From positions 1,533 to 11,273 of the forward strand of contig DMJQ01000067.1 in the NCBI GenBank assembly GCA_003457065.1: a stretch of 9,741 nucleotides of DNA, given 5' to 3'. The stretch is from Clostridiales bacterium (GTDB taxonomy: Bacteria; Bacillota; Clostridia; Tissierellales; Sedimentibacteraceae). Shown here one piece after another: positions 1 through 7,128 of this stretch. Within the stretch, counting starts at the first letter, position 1. The number at the start of each line of letters is the position of its first letter. Made by a program: the position numbers and the translations under genes. The notes under the pieces are model-generated. The model ran no database searches. It worked only from the letters and a program-made list of their open reading frames with translations, and was not told where the DNA came from.

Positions 1-653
<653 letters not shown>

Positions 654-689
654 CCTTTAAAGGATACCATATAAAAATAAATAATGCAA

Positions 690-767
690 GAAAAAAAGAA
701 AGACCTTTGAGGGACATACATTTTAGAGACATTTAAGTCTCAAAAAGGTCCGTCCCTCAAAGGTTTT
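690..767 (-). terminator. Rho-independent terminator after ftsZ
   Basis: A perfect 13-bp inverted repeat (703-715 with 752-764, ACCTTTGAGGGAC and its complement) begins next to the ftsZ stop codon at 767-769. Read on the minus strand, it is followed by a T-rich tract, CTTTCTTTTTTTC. This should end the dcw transcript and separate ftsZ from the ABC-F gene. A T5 run also follows the stem on the plus strand, so it could work in both directions, although no plus-strand gene reaches it. Its loop holds a second hairpin, described separately. Confidence 0.85.
703..764. repeat. Nested inverted-repeat element, 62 nt
   Basis: The whole element can fold into one long hairpin. The outer arms pair perfectly over 13 bp (703-715 with 752-764). 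A 5 x 5 internal loop follows (716-720 and 747-751). An inner stem pairs 721-730 with 737-746 with one mismatch, around the loop ATTTAA. The arms resemble each other: AGACCTTTGAGGGAC (701-715) and the reverse complement of 737-751, GGACCTTTTTGAGAC, agree at 11 of 15 positions. That looks like repeated copies of one short motif in alternating orientation, a pattern seen in dispersed REP-like palindromes. Its copy number in the genome cannot be judged from one window. Confidence 0.6.
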
Positions 768-1852
768 TAATTATTTCTCTTGTTTAAAAACGACGGAATC
801 TGAAAATCGAATGGATTGCTTTCCTTTTGTGCTGTCTTGTCCTCTTTAACTGCCTTTGGACTTTCAGCACTTACGATCTTTGGTTTTTCGCTTTCTTTAT
901 TTTCACCGAAACCTGTTGCTATAACTGTAATTTTAATTGCGTCACCCACAGTTTCGTCAATGTTGGCACCGAAGATGATATTTGCTTCCGGATCTGCAGC
1001 TTCTTCAATAAGCTTGGCAGCTTCATTAACCTCATGGATACCCATGTTAGTTCCGCCTGGAATGTTAAGAAGCACACCTCTTGCTCCGTTGATGGATGTT
1101 TCCAAAAGAGGACTTTGAATTGCCTGCTTAACGGCATTAAGTGCTCTGTTTTCACCTGTTGCCTGTCCTATTCCCATGTGTGCCAGCCCCTGACCCGACA
1201 TGATGGTTTCCACATCGGCAAAGTCCAGATTCATGATTGCCGGAATGGCAATTAAATCTGAAATGCCCTGAATACCCTGCCGTAAAATATCGTCCGCAAG
1301 TGAAAATGCTTCAAGCATTGTTGTTTTCTTGTCCGATATTTCCAATAGTTTGTCATTTGGAATGACAACCAGAGTATCTATATTTTCTCTTAATTTCTTA
1401 AGCCCTGTTTCGGCATTTTTCGCTCTGCTTCTGCCTTCGAACATAAACGGCTTCGTCACTACAGCAACTGTGAGTATTCCCTGTTCTTTGGCAATTCCGG
1501 CTATGTATGGTGCAGCACCCGTGCCCGTTCCTCCGCCCATTCCAGCGGTTATGAACACCATATCGGCACCTTCCACCAGTTCGGCTATATCAGCTTTGTT
1601 TTCCTCAGCCGCCCTTTCTCCGATTTCAGGCTTGGACCCTGCGCCCAATCCGTTGGTTAGTTTTTCGCCTATCTGAAATTTAATTTCTGCTTTAGATGTA
1701 TATAATGCTTGCTTGTCCGTATTAACACTGATAAAAGTAACTCCTCTTACACCGGCATCAATCATCCTGTTAACAGCGTTATTTCCGCCGCCGCCAACAC
1801 CGATAACTTTAATATTCGCAAGTCTTTCTGTTGGTTCCTCAAATTGAAACAT
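767..1852 (-). CDS. ftsZ: Cell division protein FtsZ
   Basis: A 361-residue tubulin-like GTPase that polymerises into the Z ring at mid-cell and recruits the divisome. Visible motifs are the glycine-rich loop [12 protein letters not shown] (19-30), the tubulin signature GGGTGTG (106-112) and the T7 synergy loop NLDFAD (208-213), whose aspartates act on GTP bound to the neighbouring subunit. A short, charged, variable linker (about 317-345) leads to the C-terminal tail peptide [14 protein letters not shown] (346-359), the docking site for membrane tethers and regulators. The length and all key residues are normal. I chose the ATG at 1852 because AGGAGGT (1859-1865) lies 6 nt upstream; an in-frame GTG at 1912 would add 20 unlikely residues and falls within a hairpin. 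The gene is last in the cluster, behind its own likely promoter and leader, with a terminator right after the stop. Confidence 0.98.
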   Translation of the reverse strand: MFQFEEPTERLANIKVIGVGGGGNNAVNRMIDAGVRGVTFISVNTDKQALYTSKAEIKFQIGEKLTNGLGAGSKPEIGERAAEENKADIAELVEGADMVFITAGMGGGTGTGAAPYIAGIAKEQGILTVAVVTKPFMFEGRSRAKNAETGLKKLRENIDTLVVIPNDKLLEISDKKTTMLEAFSLADDILRQGIQGISDLIAIPAIMNLDFADVETIMSGQGLAHMGIGQATGENRALNAVKQAIQSPLLETSINGARGVLLNIPGGTNMGIHEVNEAAKLIEEAADPEANIIFGANIDETVGDAIKITVIATGFGENKESEKPKIVSAESPKAVKEDKTAQKESNPFDFQIPSFLNKRNN

Positions 1853-1858
1853 ATATTG

Positions 1859-1865
1859 ACCTCCT
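1859..1865 (-). promoter_or_regulatory. Strong ribosome binding site of ftsZ
   Basis: AGGAGGT on the minus strand, 6 nt before the ATG at 1852. It fixes the ftsZ start and rules out the upstream in-frame GTG at 1912. Confidence 0.9.
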
Positions 1866-1898
1866 AAACAAGAGAAAATTTTTTCCAAGTTATTTAAC

Positions 1899-1925
1899 TG
1901 AAGTAATTGCACCGCAATTACTTCA
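1899..1925 (-). promoter_or_regulatory. 12-bp perfect dyad / hairpin in the ftsZ leader
   Basis: TGAAGTAATTGC and its exact complement flank a 3-nt centre (arms 1899-1910 and 1914-1925). In RNA this is a stable stem with a tight triloop about 46 nt upstream of the ftsZ ATG; in DNA it is a perfect operator-like dyad. No T-tract follows on the minus strand, so it is not a standard terminator. A smaller palindrome, AGTTA-TT-TAACT (1888-1899), abuts it. A role in transcript stability, processing or regulator binding is possible; the sequence does not decide between them. Confidence 0.6.
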
Positions 1926-1941
1926 CACCGTTACAACAGGG

Positions 1942-1969
1942 AAAAACATACCAGCTGCATGAGCGGTAT
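1942..1969 (-). terminator. Terminator-like hairpin in the ftsZ leader (possible attenuator)
   Basis: On the minus strand, ATACCGCT pairs with AGC-T-GGTAT (8 bp, one bulged T) around CATGC (1948-1969). GTTTTT follows at once (1942-1947). The stem has only four G-C pairs and the U run is short, so termination would be partial. It lies downstream of the likely ftsZ promoter. It could therefore reduce read-through from the upstream operon, act as an attenuator of ftsZ, or have no role. Confidence 0.4.
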
Positions 1970-1991
1970 TTTTAACCTCGTTATAACTTTC

Positions 1992-2019
1992 ATTATATCA
2001 CATAACCATGAATTTTCAT
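1992..2019 (-). promoter_or_regulatory. Likely sigma-A extended -10 promoter of ftsZ
   Basis: The minus strand carries TGATATAAT (1992-2000), a perfect extended -10 element (TG, one base, TATAAT). A weak -35 box ATGAAA (2014-2019, 4 of 6 matches) lies 16 nt upstream. The -35 region overlaps a short palindrome ATGAA-TT-TTCAT (2008-2019). Transcription would start near 1985 and give a leader of roughly 130 nt before the ftsZ ATG. A dedicated promoter fits the 184-nt gap, by far the longest in the cluster. Confidence 0.7.
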
Positions 2020-2036
2020 ATATATTTTTAATTAGT

Positions 2037-2381
2037 TTACTTGTTTTTATTATATTTTTCAAGCATAAAGTTGGTCATTGACCTTAAATTTTTGTATATA
2101 TTATTTCCGAACGCAAAGACTGCTGCCAAATAAATCGGAAGACCCAGTTGTTCGCCCACGTATCCCAGCAGCAGAGCGAATATCAGATCGCCCGCCAGAA
2201 AAATTACGCTCTTTGCCGGCGTCAGCTCTCCTTTTAAATTTTCAGTTAACATGTCGAAAATTGTGTTTATTATTGCCAGTACGGCAAGTGAAATATATAC
2301 GGCATATTCGGTACTGTATACTAAATTTAAATTCAGACCTGCCAATATACCAAGAATAACACCTACAACTACATATATCAT
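2037..2381 (-). CDS. sbp: Small basic family membrane protein (DUF1290, Sbp-like)
   Basis: A 114-residue integral membrane protein. It starts with a hydrophobic segment MIYVVVGVILGILAG. Further hydrophobic stretches lie at about 26-46, 56-76 and 81-97, and the tail is basic (MLEKYNKNK). The length, the LGILAGLNLNL opening and the position between the DUF881 pair and ftsZ match the small basic protein family known from the Bacillus dcw cluster, whose function is unknown. The ribosome binding site AGGGGG overlaps the TAG stop of the upstream DUF881 gene, and the gap is only 10 nt, so translation is probably coupled to that gene. Its constant location suggests a link to division or envelope synthesis, but nothing in the sequence shows a reaction or partner. 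Confidence 0.9.
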   Translation of the reverse strand: MIYVVVGVILGILAGLNLNLVYSTEYAVYISLAVLAIINTIFDMLTENLKGELTPAKSVIFLAGDLIFALLLGYVGEQLGLPIYLAAVFAFGNNIYKNLRSMTNFMLEKYNKNK

Positions 2382-2391
2382 ATTCTACCCC

Positions 2392-3135
2392 CTATTTTTC
2401 TGCACTGACTGCATATTCAACTTTATGATCAGTTCCGTAGTATTTGGGAATCCTGACGTTATAAATCATTTTAGCCTCTATTGGCATTCCGTAATGATTT
2501 TTTAAAGTAGATGCGTAAGTTCCGTCTTCTGTTACACAATTATATAAACTTTCCATATCGCCTATTGCGCTGATAAAAAACGGAGCCGAAACTCTTTCGC
2601 CGTTAATTCTTATAAGAGGTCCTGCACAGACAACTTCCGAAATATTTATAATCCTCTTATTATTCACGGCTATGGCTTCTGCGCCTGCACCCTTCAGATC
2701 ATTTAGAAGGACTGTTATATCAACGTCATGAAGAATTTTTTCCATAATGTCCAGACCGTCATCTTCAATAACACTGTCTGAAACTTTTAAATATATTCCC
2801 GGACCTCTCACATCCGTGAAGCCGTTATAAAACTTCAATTCTTCAATTTGTGAGTTTATATCTATAATATCGTCAAAATAGTTATCATTTTCATAGCTGG
2901 CAATAATTTTTTTTTCTTCGGTTACCTCACCTCTGAGACTTTCAACAACATTTCGCATATTTTCTATATTTCTTTCATATTGATTCAGATTTTTTACGGC
3001 ATATATTGTATTTTCATCTACATTAGCATCCACACCGCTGACCGTTAATGCAGAAGCCACAAAAACCAATACTGCTATAAAAATGTTCATGGTCTTGATT
3101 TTTATGTCAATCTCCTCCATTCTAAATTTCTTCAT
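2392..3135 (-). CDS. DUF881 membrane-anchored protein, second of two (YlxX-like)
   Basis: A 247-residue protein. A single hydrophobic anchor at about 16-35 (MNIFIAVLVFVASALTVSGV) is followed by a charged, probably coiled-coil stretch (about 45-103). A DUF881 domain runs from about 105 to 232, with the typical VRGPGIYLKVSD, LNDLKGAGAEAIAVNNKRI and FFISAIGDMESL segments. The topology predicts a short cytoplasmic tail and an extracytoplasmic domain. The family is uncharacterised; the order DUF881, DUF881, sbp resembles ylxW-ylxX-sbp of Bacillus. The start is uncertain: ATG 3135 overlaps the upstream gene by 14 nt and ATG 3120 lies one base after its stop. Neither has a clear ribosome binding site, and the only GGAGGAG here lies inside the coding sequence after ATG 3120. 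Initiation probably depends on coupling to the upstream gene. Confidence 0.88.
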   Translation of the reverse strand: MKKFRMEEIDIKIKTMNIFIAVLVFVASALTVSGVDANVDENTIYAVKNLNQYERNIENMRNVVESLRGEVTEEKKIIASYENDNYFDDIIDINSQIEELKFYNGFTDVRGPGIYLKVSDSVIEDDGLDIMEKILHDVDITVLLNDLKGAGAEAIAVNNKRIINISEVVCAGPLIRINGERVSAPFFISAIGDMESLYNCVTEDGTYASTLKNHYGMPIEAKMIYNVRIPKYYGTDHKVEYAVSAEK

Positions 3136-3835
3136 CTGCCGTTATGGGTTCGGCGTATCTGAACTCCTTCTCCCCATCGAATGCATTGATGAATATTTCC
3201 TGAGAGCTTTCTATTTCAACAGTGTATCCGATCTGAGTGAGCTGAGAAACAATTCCTCCCACAAAGTTCAGCGAAGCTTCGATTGTTCTTGGGTTTCCTA
3301 TCGCTTTTATTTCCAAAGGCAGGACCATGGCAACGCCGTTAATGTTTATATGTTCCAAAACCGGAACTATTTCCGTATAATTTGTATATCTCTGACCGTT
3401 GATGGAAATTGCCTCCACGCCCGCATTATTTAAATAGCTTATGAGAGCCAGAATATACTGATGGCTTGCAGCAAGGCTGACATATGAATCCGGTGCGGAG
3501 TCGATTGTAATAATTGTTCCGGTTCCTTTGACATCATAATACCCGGATAATATTTTCTGTTTTTCCAACTCCTCTGAAAGCCTCTTTACCTCGGCTTCTT
3601 TTGCCTCATATTTATCCTCGTTTTCCCTCGCATCTTCTTTCAGCTCATCCAGTTCTTCTCTCAGCCTGTTTTTTTCAAGAGCCAGTTCAGCAAGTTCATT
3701 GCTCAGATCTGATGCTTTGTCCTTAGTGCTGCCATTTCCTAAAATCACGTTTGTCGTTTGAATTTGAGTCATTAAAATTACTCCAAGTATAAGACTTATT
3801 CCAAATAACATTATTTTTTGCCACAATTTATTCAT
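3122..3835 (-). CDS. DUF881 membrane-anchored protein, first of two (YlxW-like)
   Basis: A 237-residue protein. It has an N-terminal membrane anchor (about 8-23, MLFGISLILGVILM), a long heptad-rich charged region (about 40-92, rich in Glu, Lys and Leu, likely coiled coil) and a DUF881 domain (about 97-215). The domain shows DVKGTGTIITID, LNNAGVEAISINGQRYTNYTEI and LEIKAIGNPRTIEASL. It should face outward from the membrane; the function is unknown. The start ATG at 3835 has GGAGGAG 4 nt upstream, located inside the last codons of ftsQ, and the genes overlap by 8 nt (ATGAATAA). An in-frame start further up at 3895 would lie deep in ftsQ and is unlikely. The core domain is only distantly similar to the next gene, so the pair looks like an old duplication rather than a recent one. 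Confidence 0.9.
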   Translation of the reverse strand: MNKLWQKIMLFGISLILGVILMTQIQTTNVILGNGSTKDKASDLSNELAELALEKNRLREELDELKEDARENEDKYEAKEAEVKRLSEELEKQKILSGYYDVKGTGTIITIDSAPDSYVSLAASHQYILALISYLNNAGVEAISINGQRYTNYTEIVPVLEHININGVAMVLPLEIKAIGNPRTIEASLNFVGGIVSQLTQIGYTVEIESSQEIFINAFDGEKEFRYAEPITADEEI

Positions 3836-4640
3836 TATACTCCTCCATTTTAAAGTCCTCAGTATATACCGGACTGTCCCCCTTGGTGAAATCAATTAAG
3901 CCGTTTGATACGGTCAAGTTATTGTTAAGTCTTTCATTTATTATTTTCATTGCAAAGACTATTTGATATTCACTGTCTTCGCCAAGTTTTATCCTTATAA
4001 ATGTACCATACTCCGTTTCCAGTAAAATACTGTTGTTTGCATCTACCGACAGGCTCTTTACTTTTCCTTCGTTAAATTCACCGTCTATATAATCTACCAT
4101 ATTAAATATTGGCTGAATATCTTCTACGCCGGTGAATTGTATGCTTTCTCCTACATTGTATAATACATCGGTCAAACTTTCAATAGTTATTAAATCGTTT
4201 TTTTTAGGATATGTATTAAGAACTATTCCGTATTTATCAGTAACTATGTATTCATTATTATAAAAAACCTGGTATTTCTCCTGTCTTTCTTTCAATTCTA
4301 TCAATATCTTGTTTGGAAGTTCATAAACAACCCTTGAATTTTCTACATAAACTTCATCTTCTAAAATACTTTTTACCCTGCCCTTGTCTATGCCGAATAT
4401 TTTTTCCCCCATTTCTATCTGTGATTTGTCAATAATATAATCTCGGCTGTATGCTGAGTTGCCTGAAACATGAATTTCGGCTACATTAAAATAGCTTGTT
4501 TCAAAATAAACATGGTACAGGCAAAAAATAATAACTACAGCAGCCGTTATAAAAGCTGCTGTACTCACAAATAGCTTTCTGAATTTTCTTTTCTTTTTTC
4601 TTTTTTTCTTTCGTCTTTTTATTTCTTTTTCTTTAGCCAT
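3828..4640 (-). CDS. ftsQ: Cell division protein FtsQ/DivIB
   Basis: A 270-residue bitopic divisome protein. A very basic cytoplasmic tail (residues 3-22, nearly all Lys and Arg) precedes one membrane helix (about 24-46). A POTRA domain starts at FNVAEIHVSGNSAYS (51-65) and ends near residue 118 (KILIELKERQ). The FtsQ/DivIB domain follows, with the typical YIVTDKYGIVL strand. In this family the extracytoplasmic part binds FtsL/DivIC and helps regulate septal synthesis. GTG (4643) and ATG (4640) are adjacent; I prefer ATG because AGGGT sits about 6 nt before it. The gene begins 12 nt after murA, and its last codons hold the ribosome binding site of the next gene. The C-terminus is short and acidic. 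In Gram-positive usage the name is divIB. Confidence 0.93.
   Translation of the reverse strand: MAKEKEIKRRKKKRKKKRKFRKLFVSTAAFITAAVVIIFCLYHVYFETSYFNVAEIHVSGNSAYSRDYIIDKSQIEMGEKIFGIDKGRVKSILEDEVYVENSRVVYELPNKILIELKERQEKYQVFYNNEYIVTDKYGIVLNTYPKKNDLITIESLTDVLYNVGESIQFTGVEDIQPIFNMVDYIDGEFNEGKVKSLSVDANNSILLETEYGTFIRIKLGEDSEYQIVFAMKIINERLNNNLTVSNGLIDFTKGDSPVYTEDFKMEEYNE
3840..3846 (-). promoter_or_regulatory. Ribosome binding site embedded in the end of ftsQ
   Basis: GGAGGAG encodes the Glu-Glu pair in the last codons of FtsQ (MEEYNE) and lies 4 nt before the ATG at 3835 of the first DUF881 gene. It decides that start and implies coupled translation through the ATGAATAA overlap. Confidence 0.85.
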
Positions 4641-4652
4641 CACTCTACCCTG

Positions 4653-5915
4653 TTAATCGTCAGTTTCGGTAATTATTACACCCAATTTCTGTAATTTGTA
4701 TACAAACTTTTCATATCCTCTGTTAATATGATGAATGTTATTTACCTTGGTGGTGCCTTCCGCGCCCAGTGCCGCTATTACAAGAGCTGCGCCGCCTCTT
4801 AAATCCCTTGATTCAACTTCAGCTCCGTAAAGCCTTTCCACTCCTTCTACTACAGCAACCCTGCCGATGGTTGTTATATTTGCACCCATTTTCTGAAGCT
4901 CCGGAACATGCTTGAACCTGCTGTCGAAAACAGTTTCCTCTATGATTGTTATTCCGTCAGCCGTTGCCATTGACGCCATGAACTGAGCCTGCATATCGGT
5001 GGGGAATCCCGGGTATGGCTGAGTTGTAACTTTTTCTATCGCTTTTAATTTTCCATTGTTGGTAATAGCAATGGTTCCGTGAGTTTCTCTTATTTCGCAT
5101 CCTGCATCCTCATATATTGAAGTTATCGACTTAAAATGAGATTTTTCAATATTTCTTATGTAAATTTTGCTCTTCATCGATGCAGCTGCACTCAAATAAG
5201 TCCCTGCCTCAATACGGTCGGATATAATCTTATATTCTACAGTATCTGTGTTTTCAAGTTTTCTTCCTTCAATAACAATTGTTCCGGTTCCTGCTCCGCT
5301 TACTAAATAACCGCAGGCATTCAAAAAATTCTGCAAGTCCACAATTTCGGGTTCTCTTGCCGGATTATAAATAACAGTTCTGCCGGGGATACCCACAGCA
5401 AACAACATTATATTTTCCGTTGCTCCAACACTTGGATAGTCAAGTGAAATTTCGCAGCCTTCCGGCTCCCTTACGGTTCCAGACAGAAGTCCGCAGTTCT
5501 CGGTTATATCGACACCAAGTTTTCTCAATCCCTTTAAATGAAGGTCAATAGGTCTAAGCCCTATTTCGCATCCTCCAGGATATGCTATTTCTACTTTTCC
5601 GGTTCTCTGCAACACAGCGCCCATTAAAATTATAGATGATCTTATTTTTCTTACAAATTTTTCAGGAACCTGATGAGTGTCAAGACCTCTGGTATCGATT
5701 AATGCAACACCGTTGTCATATTGTACCGTACAGCCCATCTCCTGCAAAATTTCAAACATATCTCGTACGTCTTCAATATCAGGTATATTATCAAGAAGAT
5801 ATTCTCTTCCGCATATTACAGTACTGGCCAAAATAGGAAGAGCAGCATTTTTAGATCCGCCTATATCAACGATTCCTTCCAGACTGTTACTTCCCTGAAT
5901 TATAAAACTTCCCAT
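4653..5915 (-). CDS. murA: UDP-N-acetylglucosamine 1-carboxyvinyltransferase MurA
   Basis: A 420-residue cytoplasmic enzyme that transfers enolpyruvate from PEP to UDP-GlcNAc, the first committed step of peptidoglycan synthesis. Visible are the K22-N23 pair (GGSKNAALPILA), the active-site loop PGGCEIGLRPID with the catalytic Cys116 (the fosfomycin target in this family), TDMQAQ with Asp307 and NRGYEK with Arg399, which match E. coli D305 and R397. The length is normal for the family. The start at 5915 has GGAGGG 6 nt upstream; a longer start at 5966 would add 17 unlikely residues. Many Firmicutes carry two MurA copies; which type this is cannot be settled here. It sits where B. subtilis has murB, and lies 58 nt after murG and 12 nt before ftsQ. 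Because the active-site Cys is present, the enzyme should be fosfomycin sensitive. Confidence 0.96.
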   Translation of the reverse strand: MGSFIIQGSNSLEGIVDIGGSKNAALPILASTVICGREYLLDNIPDIEDVRDMFEILQEMGCTVQYDNGVALIDTRGLDTHQVPEKFVRKIRSSIILMGAVLQRTGKVEIAYPGGCEIGLRPIDLHLKGLRKLGVDITENCGLLSGTVREPEGCEISLDYPSVGATENIMLFAVGIPGRTVIYNPAREPEIVDLQNFLNACGYLVSGAGTGTIVIEGRKLENTDTVEYKIISDRIEAGTYLSAAASMKSKIYIRNIEKSHFKSITSIYEDAGCEIRETHGTIAITNNGKLKAIEKVTTQPYPGFPTDMQAQFMASMATADGITIIEETVFDSRFKHVPELQKMGANITTIGRVAVVEGVERLYGAEVESRDLRGGAALVIAALGAEGTTKVNNIHHINRGYEKFVYKLQKLGVIITETDD

Positions 5916-5973
5916 CTTTATCCCTCCGCAACAAGTATCACATGATTCATAGTATATGTTATGCAACGCTGAC

Positions 5974-7104
5974 TTACTTGTTACTTTTGGATTTAACGTC
6001 GACCAGATTTAGCATAGTCCCGTATATTTTGTTTTCAACATCCGTGTTTCCCATTCTTTTTGAGTTAAGAGACATTGTCTTCAAAATATTTTTGTTTTCG
6101 ATTATTTCTTCAATGGCTTTTATAAGCTGCTTTCCGTCCAGATCCTTTTCAAGAATAACCTTAGCGGCTCCTTCTTTTTCCAGAGCCCTGGCATTGTATT
6201 CCTGATGGTTTTCCGCCGTGTAAGTTTTTGGAATCAGTATTGAAGGAACACCTGTAGACGTAATTTCGGCAATGGTTATGGCACCTGCGCTTCCGATTAC
6301 AATGTCAGATGCCGACAGCGCAGTGGCGGCGTCATACATATAGTCCAGTATTTCTATGTTGTCCTCAAGAACTATTCCTTCTTTTTTAATATTGTCCATA
6401 AAGCCGCCGTACATCTTTTTACCCGTAACGTGGATTATTTTAATATTTTTCTGTCCGTTAATTTTTTTTATTACATCTATTATTGCTTCGTTTAAACTTA
6501 GCTGCCCGCCACTGCCGCCAAATGAATATATGAGCACCACATCCGGACGCAGATTCAGTTTCATCCTTGATTCACGCCTGTCTGCCGAAAGAATTTCCTT
6601 TCTAACCGGATTTCCCACCAGCACAAGTTTTTTTGCCGCACTTTCCGGAAAATATTTTTCGGCTTCTGCAAAACTGATTCCTATAACATCAACAACCTTG
6701 GAAAGCATTTTATTTGTTATTCCCGGAAACACATTTTGCTCGTGAATTATTGTAGGAACCTTTTTTAAGTATGCCGCCAGGACTACCGGCCCGCACACAT
6801 ATCCTCCTGTCCCAACCACAATATCCGGTTTAAACTCATTTATTATTTTTGCTGCTTCCATGACACCCTTTATTGATGCAAACAATGTTTTTACATTTTC
6901 AAGGCTCAGTTTTCTTCTTAAATATTTGGCAGTAACATATTTAAACTCAAATCCCGATTTCGGAACCAGCTCGCTTTCAAGCCCGTTTTTAGTTCCCACG
7001 TACAATATTTCATTATAGGGGCTTGCATTTCTTACTTTTTGTGCGATGGCCAATGCCGGATTTATGTGGCCTCCGGTTCCGCCGCCCGTAACAATTACTC
7101 TCAT
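5974..7104 (-). CDS. murG: UDP-GlcNAc:lipid I N-acetylglucosamine transferase MurG
   Basis: A 376-residue GT-B fold, membrane-associated glycosyltransferase that converts lipid I to lipid II on the inner face of the membrane. The N-terminal glycine loop GGGTGGHINPALAIA starts at residue 7. VVGTGGYVCGP (96-106) and IHEQNVFPGITN (120-131) mark the acceptor side. The C-terminal donor site shows SFGGSGGQ (204-211), GSAGAITIAE (271-280) and ENHQEYNA (298-305). All are the expected family motifs and the length is typical. The gene begins 24 nt after ftsW. The nearest good ribosome binding site, AAGGA (7118-7122), is 13 nt before the ATG, longer than usual. A closer ATG there is out of frame, so the start at 7104 stands and translation may be modest or coupled. 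Confidence 0.97.
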   Translation of the reverse strand: MRVIVTGGGTGGHINPALAIAQKVRNASPYNEILYVGTKNGLESELVPKSGFEFKYVTAKYLRRKLSLENVKTLFASIKGVMEAAKIINEFKPDIVVGTGGYVCGPVVLAAYLKKVPTIIHEQNVFPGITNKMLSKVVDVIGISFAEAEKYFPESAAKKLVLVGNPVRKEILSADRRESRMKLNLRPDVVLIYSFGGSGGQLSLNEAIIDVIKKINGQKNIKIIHVTGKKMYGGFMDNIKKEGIVLEDNIEILDYMYDAATALSASDIVIGSAGAITIAEITSTGVPSILIPKTYTAENHQEYNARALEKEGAAKVILEKDLDGKQLIKAIEEIIENKNILKTMSLNSKRMGNTDVENKIYGTMLNLVDVKSKSNK

Positions 7105-7128
7105 TTGATGATACCATTCCTTCTAATC

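Noticed and set aside
827..1255. 142-residue open frame on the plus strand opposite ftsZ
   Set aside because: It lies wholly antisense to a well-supported ftsZ, has low-complexity Cys- and Phe-rich content, no family motif and no visible ribosome binding site.
1853..1912. 20-residue N-terminal extension of FtsZ from the GTG at 1912
   Set aside because: The ATG at 1852 has an ideal AGGAGGT site and gives a normal FtsZ N-terminus. The extension would read through the ribosome binding site and start in a hairpin loop.
1931..1993. 20-codon minus-strand ORF in the ftsZ leader (MKVITRLKIPLMQLVCFSLL)
   Set aside because: Its ATG overlaps the -10 box of the likely ftsZ promoter, so the promoter transcript would not contain it. 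It has no ribosome binding site and shows no run of one amino acid as in attenuator leader peptides.
4575..4640. Long A-rich run at the 5' end of ftsQ as a possible frameshift or slippery site
   Set aside because: It encodes the Lys/Arg-rich cytoplasmic tail expected of DivIB. The frame is intact and no alternative product is apparent.
6356..6745. 129-residue open frame on the plus strand opposite murG
   Set aside because: It is a shadow of murG codons with Ser/Pro/Phe-rich composition, no ribosome binding site and no recognisable domain.
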